Assembly: GCF_025370755.1 (NCBI RefSeq)
Contig: NZ_JAMXFC010000002.1
Location: 248,001-312,000 of the forward strand
Direction: 5' to 3'
DNA length: 64,000 nucleotides
Origin: Laspinema sp. D2d
Lineage (GTDB): Bacteria > Cyanobacteriota > Cyanobacteriia > Cyanobacteriales > Laspinemataceae
Positions 52,867-62,220 of the stretch are shown in pieces. The notes beneath the pieces are model-generated. The model saw only the letters and a list, made by a program, of their open reading frames with translations. It was not told the origin of the DNA and ran no database searches. Every line of letters begins with the position of its first letter. Position 1 is the stretch's first letter. The translations under genes and the position numbers were made by a program.

Positions 52867-54264
52867 CTAATTAACTGCCAAACGCACCGAAAAATACTGT
52901 TGATATAACTGAAATCGAGGAGTAACATTATTATCCTGCAACTGAACCAACCCCATGCTATATAATTTAAAAGCGCGTTCCGAAGGAATTTTAACGGGCT
53001 TATTTGCCATCACCACATCGCGAAAAGCAGCAGCTAATTCGGGATGATGTTGGAGATTCCATAAATGTTGGCGGAGATGGTCACTAAATGGCCCTGCTTC
53101 TGTTGGTGCAATCTGGGAAAATTGTTCTAACGTCATGGGTTGACGGCACAAAAAATCCAGGGATTTTCGGATTAAATAGGGATGGCCCCCGATCGCACTC
53201 ATCAACTGACGAACTTCTACCTCAGTATCCCAGTTTAAGCCATACCGTTGAGCTAAATCCTGCACCTGTAAAGCTGTAAATTCCGGTAACGGAAAGACAG
53301 CGCCCACGTTGGCAAGGGGAGAATGATTGATATCCAGGGCGCTATAAACTTCCGTAGAATGGACCACAATTAATCGCAGTTGTTTCCAGATATCCCCCCG
53401 GCGATCGCTGCGTCTGGCGATATCATACCAGGCGCGCAATAATCGACAAAAATCGTTAGCAATTTCGGGATGTTCAAACACAACATCAACTTTGTCTAAA
53501 GCTAAGACTAACGGAGTGGGTAATTGAGATAAAATATACTCCTCAAAATAAACCGTACAATTATTATTACAGCCAAAAATATCGTCCCAATAATTTGATA
53601 ATTGATTCGGTAATCCCGATAATTGACCCACGCTGGCGCAAAACCACTGCAAGAAGGTCCGCAGGTCCGCAAATACGGTACTATCAGCCAAGTCAAAACT
53701 TAACGTAACGGTGTGATAATTGGCAGTTCGGGCCACTTCTAGGATGCGATCGAGTAGGGAGGTTTTGCCCATTTGTTGGGGCGCTTTAATCCGAATCAAT
53801 GCCCCCGCTTGGGCGATCGCCACTTGACATCGGGCTTCTATCGGTGGACGGTGAACATAAAACCGTGAATCCAAAGGGACTGACCCTTCTGAACCGTCTA
53901 GCATAGGTTCCTTGACCGCTTCTGAGGTCACTAAACCCTCGGGTTTCAGCAAAGATCCTACTCCCATCGGGGAAGGCTTTAACATTTCTTTCCAATGTCG
54001 TTCTAACGCCGTTTTAAAGTTTTTCTTACTGACTTTCTCCCCTAATGAATCCGATAAGCGTTGCCAGAAATCTTTACCGACCATTCGGTGTAAATAATTA
54101 GCGGCATATTCAGTATTTTCGGCAATTTCTTCGTAAGTTTTATCTTGCCATGCACCCCGAAAAATCATCATTTCAATGTCGCTGATATGTTTTCCCGTTC
54201 TGGCAAAAATTACTTGATCGGCTATTTTGAATGCTTCTTCAAAATTGATAGGAGTTTCCTGCAT
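52867..54264 (-). CDS. AAA-like ATPase with N-terminal helical (vMAP-type HTH) domain
   Basis: This is a 465-residue protein. The first ~95 residues (IADQVIFARTGKHISDIEMM, YEEIAENTEYAANYLHRMVG) look like the helix-turn-helix found at the N-terminus of vWA-MoxR-associated and AAA-like proteins in cyanobacteria. The ATPase (~130-400) has Walker A variant KAPQQMGKTSLL, LVLALDKVDVVF (Walker B) and GGHPYLIRKSL (lid). A winged-helix tail ends the chain (KIPSERAFKLYSMGLVQLQ). It is the same family as the WD40 protein downstream, 269 bp away and on the same strand. The role is probably in regulation or defence-type signalling. Confidence 0.82.
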   Translation of the reverse strand: MQETPINFEEAFKIADQVIFARTGKHISDIEMMIFRGAWQDKTYEEIAENTEYAANYLHRMVGKDFWQRLSDSLGEKVSKKNFKTALERHWKEMLKPSPMGVGSLLKPEGLVTSEAVKEPMLDGSEGSVPLDSRFYVHRPPIEARCQVAIAQAGALIRIKAPQQMGKTSLLDRILEVARTANYHTVTLSFDLADSTVFADLRTFLQWFCASVGQLSGLPNQLSNYWDDIFGCNNNCTVYFEEYILSQLPTPLVLALDKVDVVFEHPEIANDFCRLLRAWYDIARRSDRRGDIWKQLRLIVVHSTEVYSALDINHSPLANVGAVFPLPEFTALQVQDLAQRYGLNWDTEVEVRQLMSAIGGHPYLIRKSLDFLCRQPMTLEQFSQIAPTEAGPFSDHLRQHLWNLQHHPELAAAFRDVVMANKPVKIPSERAFKLYSMGLVQLQDNNVTPRFQLYQQYFSVRLAVN

Positions 54265-54434
54265 AAAGCTTAAAGTTTTGATAAAGAGAAAGGGACTCTC
54301 CGGGGTAATAACTATTAATTTGTATTATATCAGGTTGCTGCGGTAGCCTAGGGCGCACAGTGGGTCAGGGTGGGGACACAAACACCCTGAATGTTTCAGA
54401 ATTTCAGGAAAGTGAGTAAAAGATAACGAATGAG

Positions 54435-54475
54435 TAATTGATAATTGATAATTGATAATTGATAATTATCAATTC
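54435..54475. repeat. ATTGATA 7-bp tandem repeat ending in a palindrome
   Basis: Four to five units of ATTGATA end in ATTGATAATTATCAAT, a 16-bp palindrome. It lies in the 409-bp divergent intergenic region between the AAA-like gene and the 126-aa ORF. Confidence 0.8.
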
Positions 54476-54673
54476 AACAATCTCCCGGCGGAGTTGGAAA
54501 AAATTTTTTTCTGTCCGGATTTGCTAGGTCAGGAAAAGTAATAAAAAGTCATCAGCGATCGCCGTCCCAGGAACCTCATGTCAAAGTTTCATGACTTTTT
54601 GGCATTTCCGAGGTCATAAAAGGTATCGGCGATCGCGGATACTATCATATACAGTACACCTGGGAGGGTGCTG

Positions 54674-55054
54674 ATGTATTACGCTTACCTCACTGTCCCA
54701 AATCACGAGTTTGAAGAACTATTTCCCCAGGGAGTGCCTACCTTTGGGTTCACCCCGGATGATTTCATAGAAATTTATGATGGATGCACCGGCGAGTTGA
54801 TGGATATTGAACCGGCCTTTCGCGTGAACCGCGCTGGGTTGACCTGGGACCAAGAACTCGCTCTGTTCCAAGAATACACTGCAATGATGAATGATCCTCT
54901 ATTTGTCCAAGGAATGTTTAGGTTATTGGACAGTGGTTGGTTTACTATTTCCGAGTCCCAAGTTCAGTCGGTCGTGTGGCGCGATCGCGAAGAAATTTTT
55001 TGCTTTCAATATCATAAAAATAAAACAATGGATGCTAATCCTTTATTGACTTAG
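54674..55054 (+). CDS. Hypothetical 126-aa protein
   Basis: I chose ATG 54674, which has GGGAGG six bases upstream (a GTG lies six bases earlier). The product is acidic and aromatic-rich (MYYAYLTVPNHEFEELFPQG, DDFIEIYDGCTGELMD) with no signal peptide or membrane segment. Codon use looks genuine. I do not recognise a family. It stands alone, 520 bp before the Rieske cluster. Confidence 0.6.
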   Translation: MYYAYLTVPNHEFEELFPQGVPTFGFTPDDFIEIYDGCTGELMDIEPAFRVNRAGLTWDQELALFQEYTAMMNDPLFVQGMFRLLDSGWFTISESQVQSVVWRDREEIFCFQYHKNKTMDANPLLT

Positions 55055-55574
55055 CCTGGTGTTCATTCAATGCCCTATCCATTGTTCCCCTATCTCTCCA
55101 GACCAGCGGGTGAGATGAGGAATTTTTTCTTAGGTAAAATGTACCCAAGGAAGGGGATTGGCTTAGGGCCGTGGGTTCTGGTCGAACTCCCGAACCACTT
55201 AAACTCTTGCTAATCTGAACCATAGAGACCCGCTTGTTTCTCCTTCATTTTCATTTATGCTTATTCACAATAACAGAAGTGAAACCGGGTAAGGGACTGG
55301 GTTCTGGGCCAGTTTATGAACTGTCTGCGGCAGCGATCGCCGGAGTCTGTTTTATCAGTTTTAATTAATCCATTGATCCATTGCCGATTCAAATTTATCA
55401 TAGATTAAGGATATTAAGGATCAATGATTCCTCGCCAAAACCCTTAACGGGGATGAAGATTTGATGAGGCTGAACCTCCCTAATAACAAGGGGATTGCCT
55501 GTTTAAATCTATTGGGTATAATTGATATCAAAGCTTAATTCATAGTTTAAATCTTATTCAAGGAAACCATTTCA
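55055..55574. other. 520-bp region upstream of the oxygenase cluster
   Basis: No gene. It probably contains the promoter of the cluster that starts at 55575. The last ~130 bp are AT-rich, but I cannot name a specific operator. Confidence 0.5.
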
Positions 55575-56636
55575 GTGATTCAATTCGAGTCTCAACCCCT
55601 AGCCGATTTAGCCCAAAGCCTACGGACCGTTCGTCAAGCCAAAACCTTTAATAATCCCGAACGATTTATCGAAGGGTGGTACTGGGCCATCCGGTCTAAG
55701 GACCTAAAAATCGGTCATGTCAAACCTATCACTCTACAAGGTCGGAACCTGGCAATTTATCGAGGAACCGATGGCAAAGTTGTCGCCTTAGATGCCTACT
55801 GTCCCCACATGGGCGCTCACCTGGCTGAAGGCAAAGTTGATGGCAATGGATTACGCTGTTTTTTCCACAATTGGAAATATGATAATCGAGGTCTCTGTGT
55901 CGAAAGTCCGGGCCTAGATAGAACGATTCCCGCCAAAGTTCGGTCTTGGCCTACGGCTGAAAACTATGGTTTAGTCTGGGTTTGGACCGGCGAGACTCCC
56001 CGACATCCCGTGCCTTATGTTCCCGAATTAGCGGGTAAAGACTGTGATGCTGGCTTTGGGTTAGGGTTTCGTAAAAACTGTCATCCGAATGTAGTGATGA
56101 TTAATGCGATCGATGCCCATCATTTTAATACGGTTCATAACCTACCCGTTGAGGTTAAATTTGAGAAAAAAAACCTCAACGAAAATGCCATTATTTTTAA
56201 CAATATTACCCGAGGGGGAGACCAATCTTGGTTTATCAAGCTGATTCGTCCCCTTTATAAAAATGAAATTACCTACAAGATGTGTTATTGGTATGGCAGT
56301 ACCGGGACCGTGACCGTAGGGCCAGACTTTTTACACTTTCATATTATGTTTAGTATCCGCCTCAAAGCCGATGGAAAAGCCGAAGGTCAAACGATCGCCA
56401 TTACCGAGAAACGCTCAGGTTTATGGGGATGGCTGTTTAATCGAATTGTCCTGTGGATTACCTTGCGGGTGGGGAATTACTTTGCCAAAGGGGATACTCA
56501 AGTATTTGAAACCATTAAATTTGATTTAAAAACCCCAACTATAGCCGATCAAGCGATTATCGAGTTTATCGAACAAGTAGAAACACAAAAACCGCTCAAA
56601 TGGGAAACCTGGGAGACAGTTGAGCATCTGTCATAA
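55575..56636 (+). CDS. Rieske non-heme iron oxygenase 1
   Basis: The 353-residue protein starts at GTG 55575. The Rieske [2Fe-2S] motif is CPHMGAHLAEGK...CFFHNW (C-x-H near 76-78, C-x2-H about 17 residues later). The catalytic iron site is NAIDAHHFNTVH (D-x2-H-x4-H type), followed by a variable substrate domain with a hydrophobic C-terminal segment (WGWLFNRIVLWITLRVG). It resembles KshA/PaO-like terminal oxygenases of cyanobacteria that hydroxylate or desaturate hydrophobic substrates using electrons from a ferredoxin. It is the first gene of a co-directional set; the di-iron gene starts 47 bp downstream. Confidence 0.93.
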   Translation: MIQFESQPLADLAQSLRTVRQAKTFNNPERFIEGWYWAIRSKDLKIGHVKPITLQGRNLAIYRGTDGKVVALDAYCPHMGAHLAEGKVDGNGLRCFFHNWKYDNRGLCVESPGLDRTIPAKVRSWPTAENYGLVWVWTGETPRHPVPYVPELAGKDCDAGFGLGFRKNCHPNVVMINAIDAHHFNTVHNLPVEVKFEKKNLNENAIIFNNITRGGDQSWFIKLIRPLYKNEITYKMCYWYGSTGTVTVGPDFLHFHIMFSIRLKADGKAEGQTIAITEKRSGLWGWLFNRIVLWITLRVGNYFAKGDTQVFETIKFDLKTPTIADQAIIEFIEQVETQKPLKWETWETVEHLS

Positions 56637-56683
56637 TCCCGACGACTCCGCGAAAAACCTGGGCTAGACTACGCCATAATGGA

Positions 56684-57631
56684 ATGGTTGCCACGGAGTC
56701 ACCGATGAGTCAATCTTTATTTACTACGGCGCGGTTTGACTTACCTCATGTTACGGAAGGCGATAAATTGCATCGCCTTCTTTCTGCTGCTTTAAAAAGT
56801 AGAATCGGCCATGAGTTGCCAATCCCAGAGGCAGTCACCCCGGCCTATTGGAATTCATCTTATTTTGGCCTAGATCAGGTGAAAATTTTTCAGGATGCCA
56901 CCGGGGAAGAACAACAGAAAATTTTGCATTACTGTAGCAACGCACTTCTGGAAGAAGCCTACTTTGTAGAAAAAGCAGGCGTGGGATATATGGCGAAAAT
57001 GGTCATGTTGGCGGAAACTACAGAAGAACGGATGTTGTATGGCTTATTTGCAGCGGATGAAGCCACCCATTTAGCCCAAATTCGGCCATTTTTAGGCGAT
57101 CGCAACCCCGTGACAACGGGCGATCGCTTTTTAGAATTACTGGCTGAAATTGTGGAAATGGAGGATAAAAGCGTCTTAATTTTTGTGATTCAGGTGGTGT
57201 TAGAAGGATGGGGACTCAGCCATTATCGCCACCTCGCTAACGACTGTTGCGATCGCGAATTAACCCAAATGTTTCGCGGATTTCTCGATGCTGAGGCGCG
57301 CCATCATAGTACCGGCGTCACCTTGTGCGATCGCCATCCCATTCCCCCGCAATCCCAGAGTGCGATCGTTGAAATCCTCACCTCATTCTTGCAGATGGTC
57401 CAAGTAGGACCCCAACGAGTCGTTCAGGCAATCGCACAAGTTAAAGGGGATTTATCCCGTCCCCAACAAATCAAAATTTTTCAAGAATTAGATACCGAAA
57501 CCCACAGCGGCACTCGCCTCCAACTTCTGCGATCGCTCCTCCGCTCTGACCCTACTCATTCTATCATCAATCACCTAGAAGAACGGGGGTCATTTAAACC
57601 CTTTTCCCCAGAACAATGCGTTTTTCTATAA
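56684..57631 (+). CDS. Ferritin-like di-iron oxygenase candidate
   Basis: The 315-residue protein, all helical, carries the four-helix di-iron signature: Glu in LLEEAYFVEKAG near 89-90, D-E-A-T-H near 124-128 (E-x2-H), Glu in VLEGWGLSHY near 172, and D-A-E-A-R-H-H near 201 (E-x2-H). The spacing suits a ferritin-like oxygenase or oxidase that activates O2. The start is either ATG 56684 or ATG 56705 (MSQSLFTT). I do not know the specific family; neighbours imply a tailoring oxidation of the cluster's product. It is not a storage ferritin, being twice as long. Confidence 0.78.
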   Translation: MVATESPMSQSLFTTARFDLPHVTEGDKLHRLLSAALKSRIGHELPIPEAVTPAYWNSSYFGLDQVKIFQDATGEEQQKILHYCSNALLEEAYFVEKAGVGYMAKMVMLAETTEERMLYGLFAADEATHLAQIRPFLGDRNPVTTGDRFLELLAEIVEMEDKSVLIFVIQVVLEGWGLSHYRHLANDCCDRELTQMFRGFLDAEARHHSTGVTLCDRHPIPPQSQSAIVEILTSFLQMVQVGPQRVVQAIAQVKGDLSRPQQIKIFQELDTETHSGTRLQLLRSLLRSDPTHSIINHLEERGSFKPFSPEQCVFL

Positions 57632-57698
57632 AAACTTATCCTCAATATTTGTAATAACGACTTCCATCGTTCTTCCCCATCCCTCATTCATCCCCATT

Positions 57699-58928
57699 AT
57701 GAACAACCTTTTCAACGAACCTAAACCTAATACCCTCCTAGAACACGAAAAAATCTACCGAAAACTCCAACTCAACTACCACCGCAATCAACAACAGGAC
57801 CAAACCGCATCAATTGATCAAGCTGCCAACGCCTTCTCCTATGCCAATTGCCAAAACGAATACTGGAACCCGGAAGAATTTTCCCTCCTCTACGGAACCC
57901 CACTTTGGGACCAATCTACCCCCAGCCAAAAGCTAATACTCAATCACCTCTACTGGGTCGCTTACTACTCCCAAATCATCTCCGCAGAAATTGCCACAAT
58001 CTTATTTAATCAAACCAGCGCTGCTGGACTTTATGCCCAGGAAGACTTTCGCTTAGTTTGCGATATGCTTGACCTCGAATCTGCCCAAGAACGGGCGCAT
58101 ATTAACGCTTTTAAGACCATTTCAGAACAAGTAGAAGCGGCATTATTTGGCAAACGGATCTTCACCTATCCCATGCGTGGACCTTACACCGAAACAATGG
58201 TTCATGCCAATACCAACGCCCTTAAAACCTGGTGGAAACAACTACAACTCCGCTGTTTTGGAATGCTTTCTTCCGGGAATACATTTTTAGCCTGTCAGTA
58301 TTTTACCGTGCGGGGACTGCGAACTTTAAACGGAAAATTAGTCCAGCATAAATTAAGCCAATATTATCAAAATCATCTGGACCAAGAAAATGCTCCAATT
58401 CCAGCTAAAATTTCTTATTATCATTTTTTAGATGAAAGCTTTCATTTTAATAGTTCGACCCTGTTATCCCATGAAGTAGTAACCTGTTTGAAAAAGCCCA
58501 CCTCATTCGAGACATTTGTCGCCAACTTGGGTTTGCAAGGATGTCAAAAAGATCATGCTCATTTTTCCGTAGCAATTAATGGGATATTTTGGTATGATCC
58601 GGCCCTCTATTCCGCGATTTATGAACTCTTGCGATCGCCCGTCTTTGCCCTGAGTGATCCCGATGCCAAACAGATGATGCAGGATTGCTTTACTCAGGAA
58701 ACTGAAGGACTCCATCGCAGTTATAAAACCCATCAAGAGGCGAGGGCATCCTATCAAGTCTATCTTGAAAAAGTGGACTATGCCTGGAAAATTAACCGGG
58801 AAATGTCCATTATGGCAGCGACTTCGATTCCTCGCTATCTAGCCACCCAAAAAAAAGCGCTCTCTCAGGGTTTTGCGGCCCCCATTCCCCCTCCTTCTCG
58901 TCCTTTAAAATCCCTCGCTTTGCGTTAA
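57699..58928 (+). CDS. AurF-like di-iron N-oxygenase candidate
   Basis: This is a 409-residue protein. Candidate iron ligands are Glu in SAEIA near 96, E-R-A-H near 131-134 (E-x2-H) and H-F-L-D-E-S-F-H near 240-247, which reproduces the H-x3-E-x2-H arrangement of AurF, the aryl-amine N-oxygenase. The position where AurF has its remaining Glu may be Gln200 here (ACQYFTVRG), which would be unusual. The first ~40 residues are polar, and the C-terminus is Pro-rich. AurF-type enzymes convert amines to nitro or hydroxylamine groups; the substrate here is unknown. It lies 31 bp before the second Rieske gene. Confidence 0.65.
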   Translation: MNNLFNEPKPNTLLEHEKIYRKLQLNYHRNQQQDQTASIDQAANAFSYANCQNEYWNPEEFSLLYGTPLWDQSTPSQKLILNHLYWVAYYSQIISAEIATILFNQTSAAGLYAQEDFRLVCDMLDLESAQERAHINAFKTISEQVEAALFGKRIFTYPMRGPYTETMVHANTNALKTWWKQLQLRCFGMLSSGNTFLACQYFTVRGLRTLNGKLVQHKLSQYYQNHLDQENAPIPAKISYYHFLDESFHFNSSTLLSHEVVTCLKKPTSFETFVANLGLQGCQKDHAHFSVAINGIFWYDPALYSAIYELLRSPVFALSDPDAKQMMQDCFTQETEGLHRSYKTHQEARASYQVYLEKVDYAWKINREMSIMAATSIPRYLATQKKALSQGFAAPIPPPSRPLKSLALR

Positions 58929-58959
58929 AATTTATCTATTTTATAGTGATTAAAGTTCC

Positions 58960-60009
58960 ATGAATTCCAGGCAAAATCGAAATACCCAACCTCGAACCGA
59001 GATGCACATCTTTAACAACTGGGATGTGGTTGCCAAAGGATGGTATATTGCTTGTCCTAGTAAAGAAATAGCCCGAGGCAAACTGAAATCATTGGAAGTC
59101 TGTGGACAACAAATTGTTTTGTTTCGGGGAGAAGATGGCAAAGTTCGGGCTTTAGATGCCTATTGTCCCCATCTTGGGACTGACTTAGGAATTGGGCGAG
59201 TGGAGGGGAATTTAATCCGCTGTTTTTTCCATCATTGGGCGTTTGATGAAGAGGGAACTTGTCAGGATATTCCTTGTCAATCCAGCATTCCTGAAAAAGC
59301 CCGATTACAATCTTATGCTACCGATGAAAAATATGGAATGATTTGGGTTTATCCCGATGCAACCGCACCGGAAGGGGTGGCAGAATTCGATGAACTCAAG
59401 GGAAAAACGGTGATTGCCGTTCGCGATCGCCCGTTTGAACGCACCTGCCATCATCACATTTGCATGATGAATGGAATTGATGCCCAACATCTGCAAACGG
59501 TGCATAAAGTTAATATTAATATGAATCTGACCTTACAGGAAAATGAATCCGGTAGTCTCATGGATTTTACCCTTAGTGGTGAATTTCCTAACACCACCCC
59601 CCGAGAACGGTTGGCCCGGAAATTTTTAGGACAAAATTATGCTTATAGCATGAGATATCAAAATGCTTGCTTGGGTCTATTAACTACGATGAAAAATGTT
59701 AAATTGATTCCGCCCTTACACATGATTTATGCTTATCTTCCCCTGGAACCGGGCAAAATTAAGGTGCAAAATATTTATGTAGCCGCCCGTCGTCCGGGAA
59801 TTTTGGGTTGGGTATTGACTTACTTTTTATTGTTTTGTACGAAGATGCTTTATTTATTTTTGAAGGGAGAAGATGGGAAGATTTATGACAATATTCGGTA
59901 CAATCCCAATGCTTTGCTAAGTATTGATCGCCCGTTGGCCGAGTACATGAAATATGTCGAACGATTAACTCCTTCTAGTTGGTCTAAAATGCCGGTTAAG
60001 GGGGAGTAA
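58960..60009 (+). CDS. Rieske non-heme iron oxygenase 2
   Basis: The 349-residue protein is similar in layout to oxygenase 1. The Rieske motif is CPHLGTDLGIGRVEG...CFFHHW (Cys near 69), and the mononuclear iron motif is NGIDAQHLQTVH. The C-terminal domain has a membrane-like stretch (ILGWVLTYFLLFCTKMLYLF). These two enzymes share the D-A-Y-C-P-H context and probably arose by duplication. It depends on a ferredoxin, and one is encoded 104 bp downstream. Confidence 0.93.
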   Translation: MNSRQNRNTQPRTEMHIFNNWDVVAKGWYIACPSKEIARGKLKSLEVCGQQIVLFRGEDGKVRALDAYCPHLGTDLGIGRVEGNLIRCFFHHWAFDEEGTCQDIPCQSSIPEKARLQSYATDEKYGMIWVYPDATAPEGVAEFDELKGKTVIAVRDRPFERTCHHHICMMNGIDAQHLQTVHKVNINMNLTLQENESGSLMDFTLSGEFPNTTPRERLARKFLGQNYAYSMRYQNACLGLLTTMKNVKLIPPLHMIYAYLPLEPGKIKVQNIYVAARRPGILGWVLTYFLLFCTKMLYLFLKGEDGKIYDNIRYNPNALLSIDRPLAEYMKYVERLTPSSWSKMPVKGE

Positions 60010-60113
60010 AGTTTTAGAGATTATGGGGATTATTTAAGGTGAAATTAGCCGGAGACAGAGCCTCCAATTGGGCATTCCCAGGCAGAGCATATTAAATTAA
60101 AGGATGGGCTTTT

Positions 60114-60401
60114 ATGAAACGGTGTTTTGTTAGATTTCCAGGGACGAATTATCCAGCGATCGCTTTACCTCAACATGACAATTTAGCTAATTATTTAACC
60201 GTACAAAATTCAACGGTTTTGTTTGGATGTCGGACGGGAATTTGTGGGACTTGTTTGTGTGTGATTGAGGGAGATATTCTTCCAGCGAATTTGGAAGAAC
60301 GGGAGGTTTTAGATATTTTAGCACCGGGATATCCTCAAGCGCGGTTAGCTTGTCAAGTAGATGTAACGAACGATATTGCGATCGCCCCTTTTGAGGAATA
60401 G
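60114..60401 (+). CDS. [2Fe-2S] ferredoxin, plant-type
   Basis: The 95-residue protein binds a [2Fe-2S] cluster through FGCRTGICGTC (C-x4-C-x2-C) and a fourth Cys in RLACQVD, the plant-type pattern. It likely delivers electrons to the Rieske oxygenases of the cluster; no ferredoxin reductase is encoded in the window, so a general reductase may serve. The next Rieske gene starts five bases after its stop, indicating one transcript. Confidence 0.93.
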   Translation: MKRCFVRFPGTNYPAIALPQHDNLANYLTVQNSTVLFGCRTGICGTCLCVIEGDILPANLEEREVLDILAPGYPQARLACQVDVTNDIAIAPFEE

Positions 60402-60406
60402 CAATT

Positions 60407-61429
60407 ATGGGATTTGAAGACTTTTGGTATGTGGTAGCACTGAGTGAGCAATTGAAGCCTAAAACAGTGCTTTCGCGCACGATTTTGGGGGAATGGTTGG
60501 CGATTTTTCGGGATGAACAAGGGGAAGTAGTGGCATTACGCGATCGCTGTATGCACCGCAATAGTCGCCTTTCTCGGGGTAAAGTCTGCCAGGGGACTTT
60601 GCATTGTCCCTATCATGGATGGGTTTATGATAAATCGGGTCAAGTGGTAGCGGTTCCTGCGGAAGGAGAACAGTTTAAAACCCTTGCCTCTCGTCGGACT
60701 CATTCTTATTCAAGTCAAGAAAAAGATGGGTATATTTATGTCCGACTAGCGGAGAATTCTACGCTCAATCTTGACCCTTTTCCCATGCCTTACTATGGCA
60801 AACCAGGATGGGAAACTGTGCGGGTAATTAACCGATTTCGCAACAATGTTACCAATTGTGCCGAAAATTTTATTGATATTCCGCACACCGCCTCAGTGCA
60901 TCCTGGAGTCTTTCGTAAACCGCAGCAAAAACAGTTAGAAATGATGGTGGAACGCCGGGATGGGTCGGTATTTGTCACCTATCGGAATGAAACTACCAAT
61001 TTGGGATGGTATTCGCGGTTTTTAAATCCTCAAGGCGGGGAAATTTACCATACGGACTGTTTTTCCATGCCTAATGTAACCAGTGTAGAATATCACTTGG
61101 GAGAAAATCGCCATTTTTTTATTACCAGTCAATCGATTCCCGAAACAGAAGATTCGACCTTAGTTTATACCGATGTGACCTTTAATTATGGGTTTTGGAA
61201 TAAAATGGCTCGTCCTTTTGTGCGCTGGACTGCCCAGTATATTATTAAACAAGATATAGAAATTTTAGGGATTCAGCAAGAGGTAATTGAGAAATACGGA
61301 ACTCAATTTGCCAATACGCCAGCGGATACTATTCATGTTTTTGTTGAATCCATTCGCAAGGCCATTTCAGCCGGGGAAGACCCGAGATTACTTCCCCAAA
61401 AATCTGTAACAGTTAACTTTTGGGTTTAG
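60407..61429 (+). CDS. Rieske non-heme iron oxygenase 3
   Basis: The 340-residue protein has its Rieske motif near residue 48: CMHRNSRLSRGKVCQG...CPYHGW. The iron motif is NFIDIPHTASVH (D-x2-H-x4-H). The shorter N-terminus and C-P-Y-H-G-W sequence put it nearer the phenylpropionate/vanillate-demethylase type than the first two. It follows the ferredoxin by five bases, which suggests that it is the ferredoxin's closest partner. Confidence 0.93.
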   Translation: MGFEDFWYVVALSEQLKPKTVLSRTILGEWLAIFRDEQGEVVALRDRCMHRNSRLSRGKVCQGTLHCPYHGWVYDKSGQVVAVPAEGEQFKTLASRRTHSYSSQEKDGYIYVRLAENSTLNLDPFPMPYYGKPGWETVRVINRFRNNVTNCAENFIDIPHTASVHPGVFRKPQQKQLEMMVERRDGSVFVTYRNETTNLGWYSRFLNPQGGEIYHTDCFSMPNVTSVEYHLGENRHFFITSQSIPETEDSTLVYTDVTFNYGFWNKMARPFVRWTAQYIIKQDIEILGIQQEVIEKYGTQFANTPADTIHVFVESIRKAISAGEDPRLLPQKSVTVNFWV

Positions 61430-61455
61430 ATTTTATTCACCGTATCAGGAAATTT

Positions 61456-62181
61456 ATGGCTATTTTTATTACATTTGTCACTCTGTTAATTTTGACGTTT
61501 GCCCGAACGGAACAACGGGCTAATTTCAAGGCTAAATCTTGTCAGGATTGGCTTTTAGATGCAATTGGCTTATGCTTTCAAGGAATTTTAATACCTGTCC
61601 TGCAAATTATCCTAATTTATCAAGTGTATCAGCATTTTCTCCCCGAAAGTCGCGGGATTTTAAACTTACATCCTCTCCTGGCTTTTGGCCTCAGTTTTGT
61701 TGGGGTCGATTACTTGTATTATTGGAATCATCGATTGCTCCATAGTCGGAGGTTCTGGCGGTTGCATCTGGTTCATCATACCATGACTGAACGGCAAGTT
61801 CTCGGTACTTCTCGCAATACTTTATGGACCAGTTTTTTAATTGTTTATCTCTGGATTCATGCTCTCTTTATTTATCTAATCCAAGACGCAAACATTTATA
61901 TAATTGGAGTAACTTTAACCTCAATTTTAGATTTATGGCGGCATAGTGAAATTGAACCCTTACCGGACACATTCTTGCATCGCTTTCTCTCTCCTTGGTT
62001 GATTTTACCGAGGGATCATGCATGGCATCATAGTCGGGAGTCGATGGGGGTTAACTATGGGGCAAATTTAAAACTCTGGGACCGATGGCATGGCACAAAT
62101 TATGACAGTAACACCACACCGAAGGCTTTAGGAATTACCACGAATTTAACCTTATTTCAAAAGTTAATGTGGCCGTTTTAA
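61456..62181 (+). CDS. Fatty-acid-hydroxylase/sterol-desaturase-type membrane protein
   Basis: I chose ATG 61456 (241 aa, AGGA five to eight bases upstream). The frame also opens at a TTG that overlaps the previous stop. Four hydrophobic helices surround three His clusters: HRLLHSRRFWRLHLVHH and HAWHHSRE. This is the eight-His di-iron motif of the family, which hydroxylates or desaturates lipids in the membrane. It may act on a long-chain or terpenoid intermediate made by this cluster. Confidence 0.9.
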   Translation: MAIFITFVTLLILTFARTEQRANFKAKSCQDWLLDAIGLCFQGILIPVLQIILIYQVYQHFLPESRGILNLHPLLAFGLSFVGVDYLYYWNHRLLHSRRFWRLHLVHHTMTERQVLGTSRNTLWTSFLIVYLWIHALFIYLIQDANIYIIGVTLTSILDLWRHSEIEPLPDTFLHRFLSPWLILPRDHAWHHSRESMGVNYGANLKLWDRWHGTNYDSNTTPKALGITTNLTLFQKLMWPF

Positions 62182-62220
62182 CTTAGGGTTTTAGCCCTGT
62201 TTAATAAAAAATAAACTTCA

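Noticed and set aside
55165-55210. tRNA-like segment (GGTTCTGGTCGAACTCCCG)
   Set aside because: No acceptor, D or anticodon stem could be folded around it.
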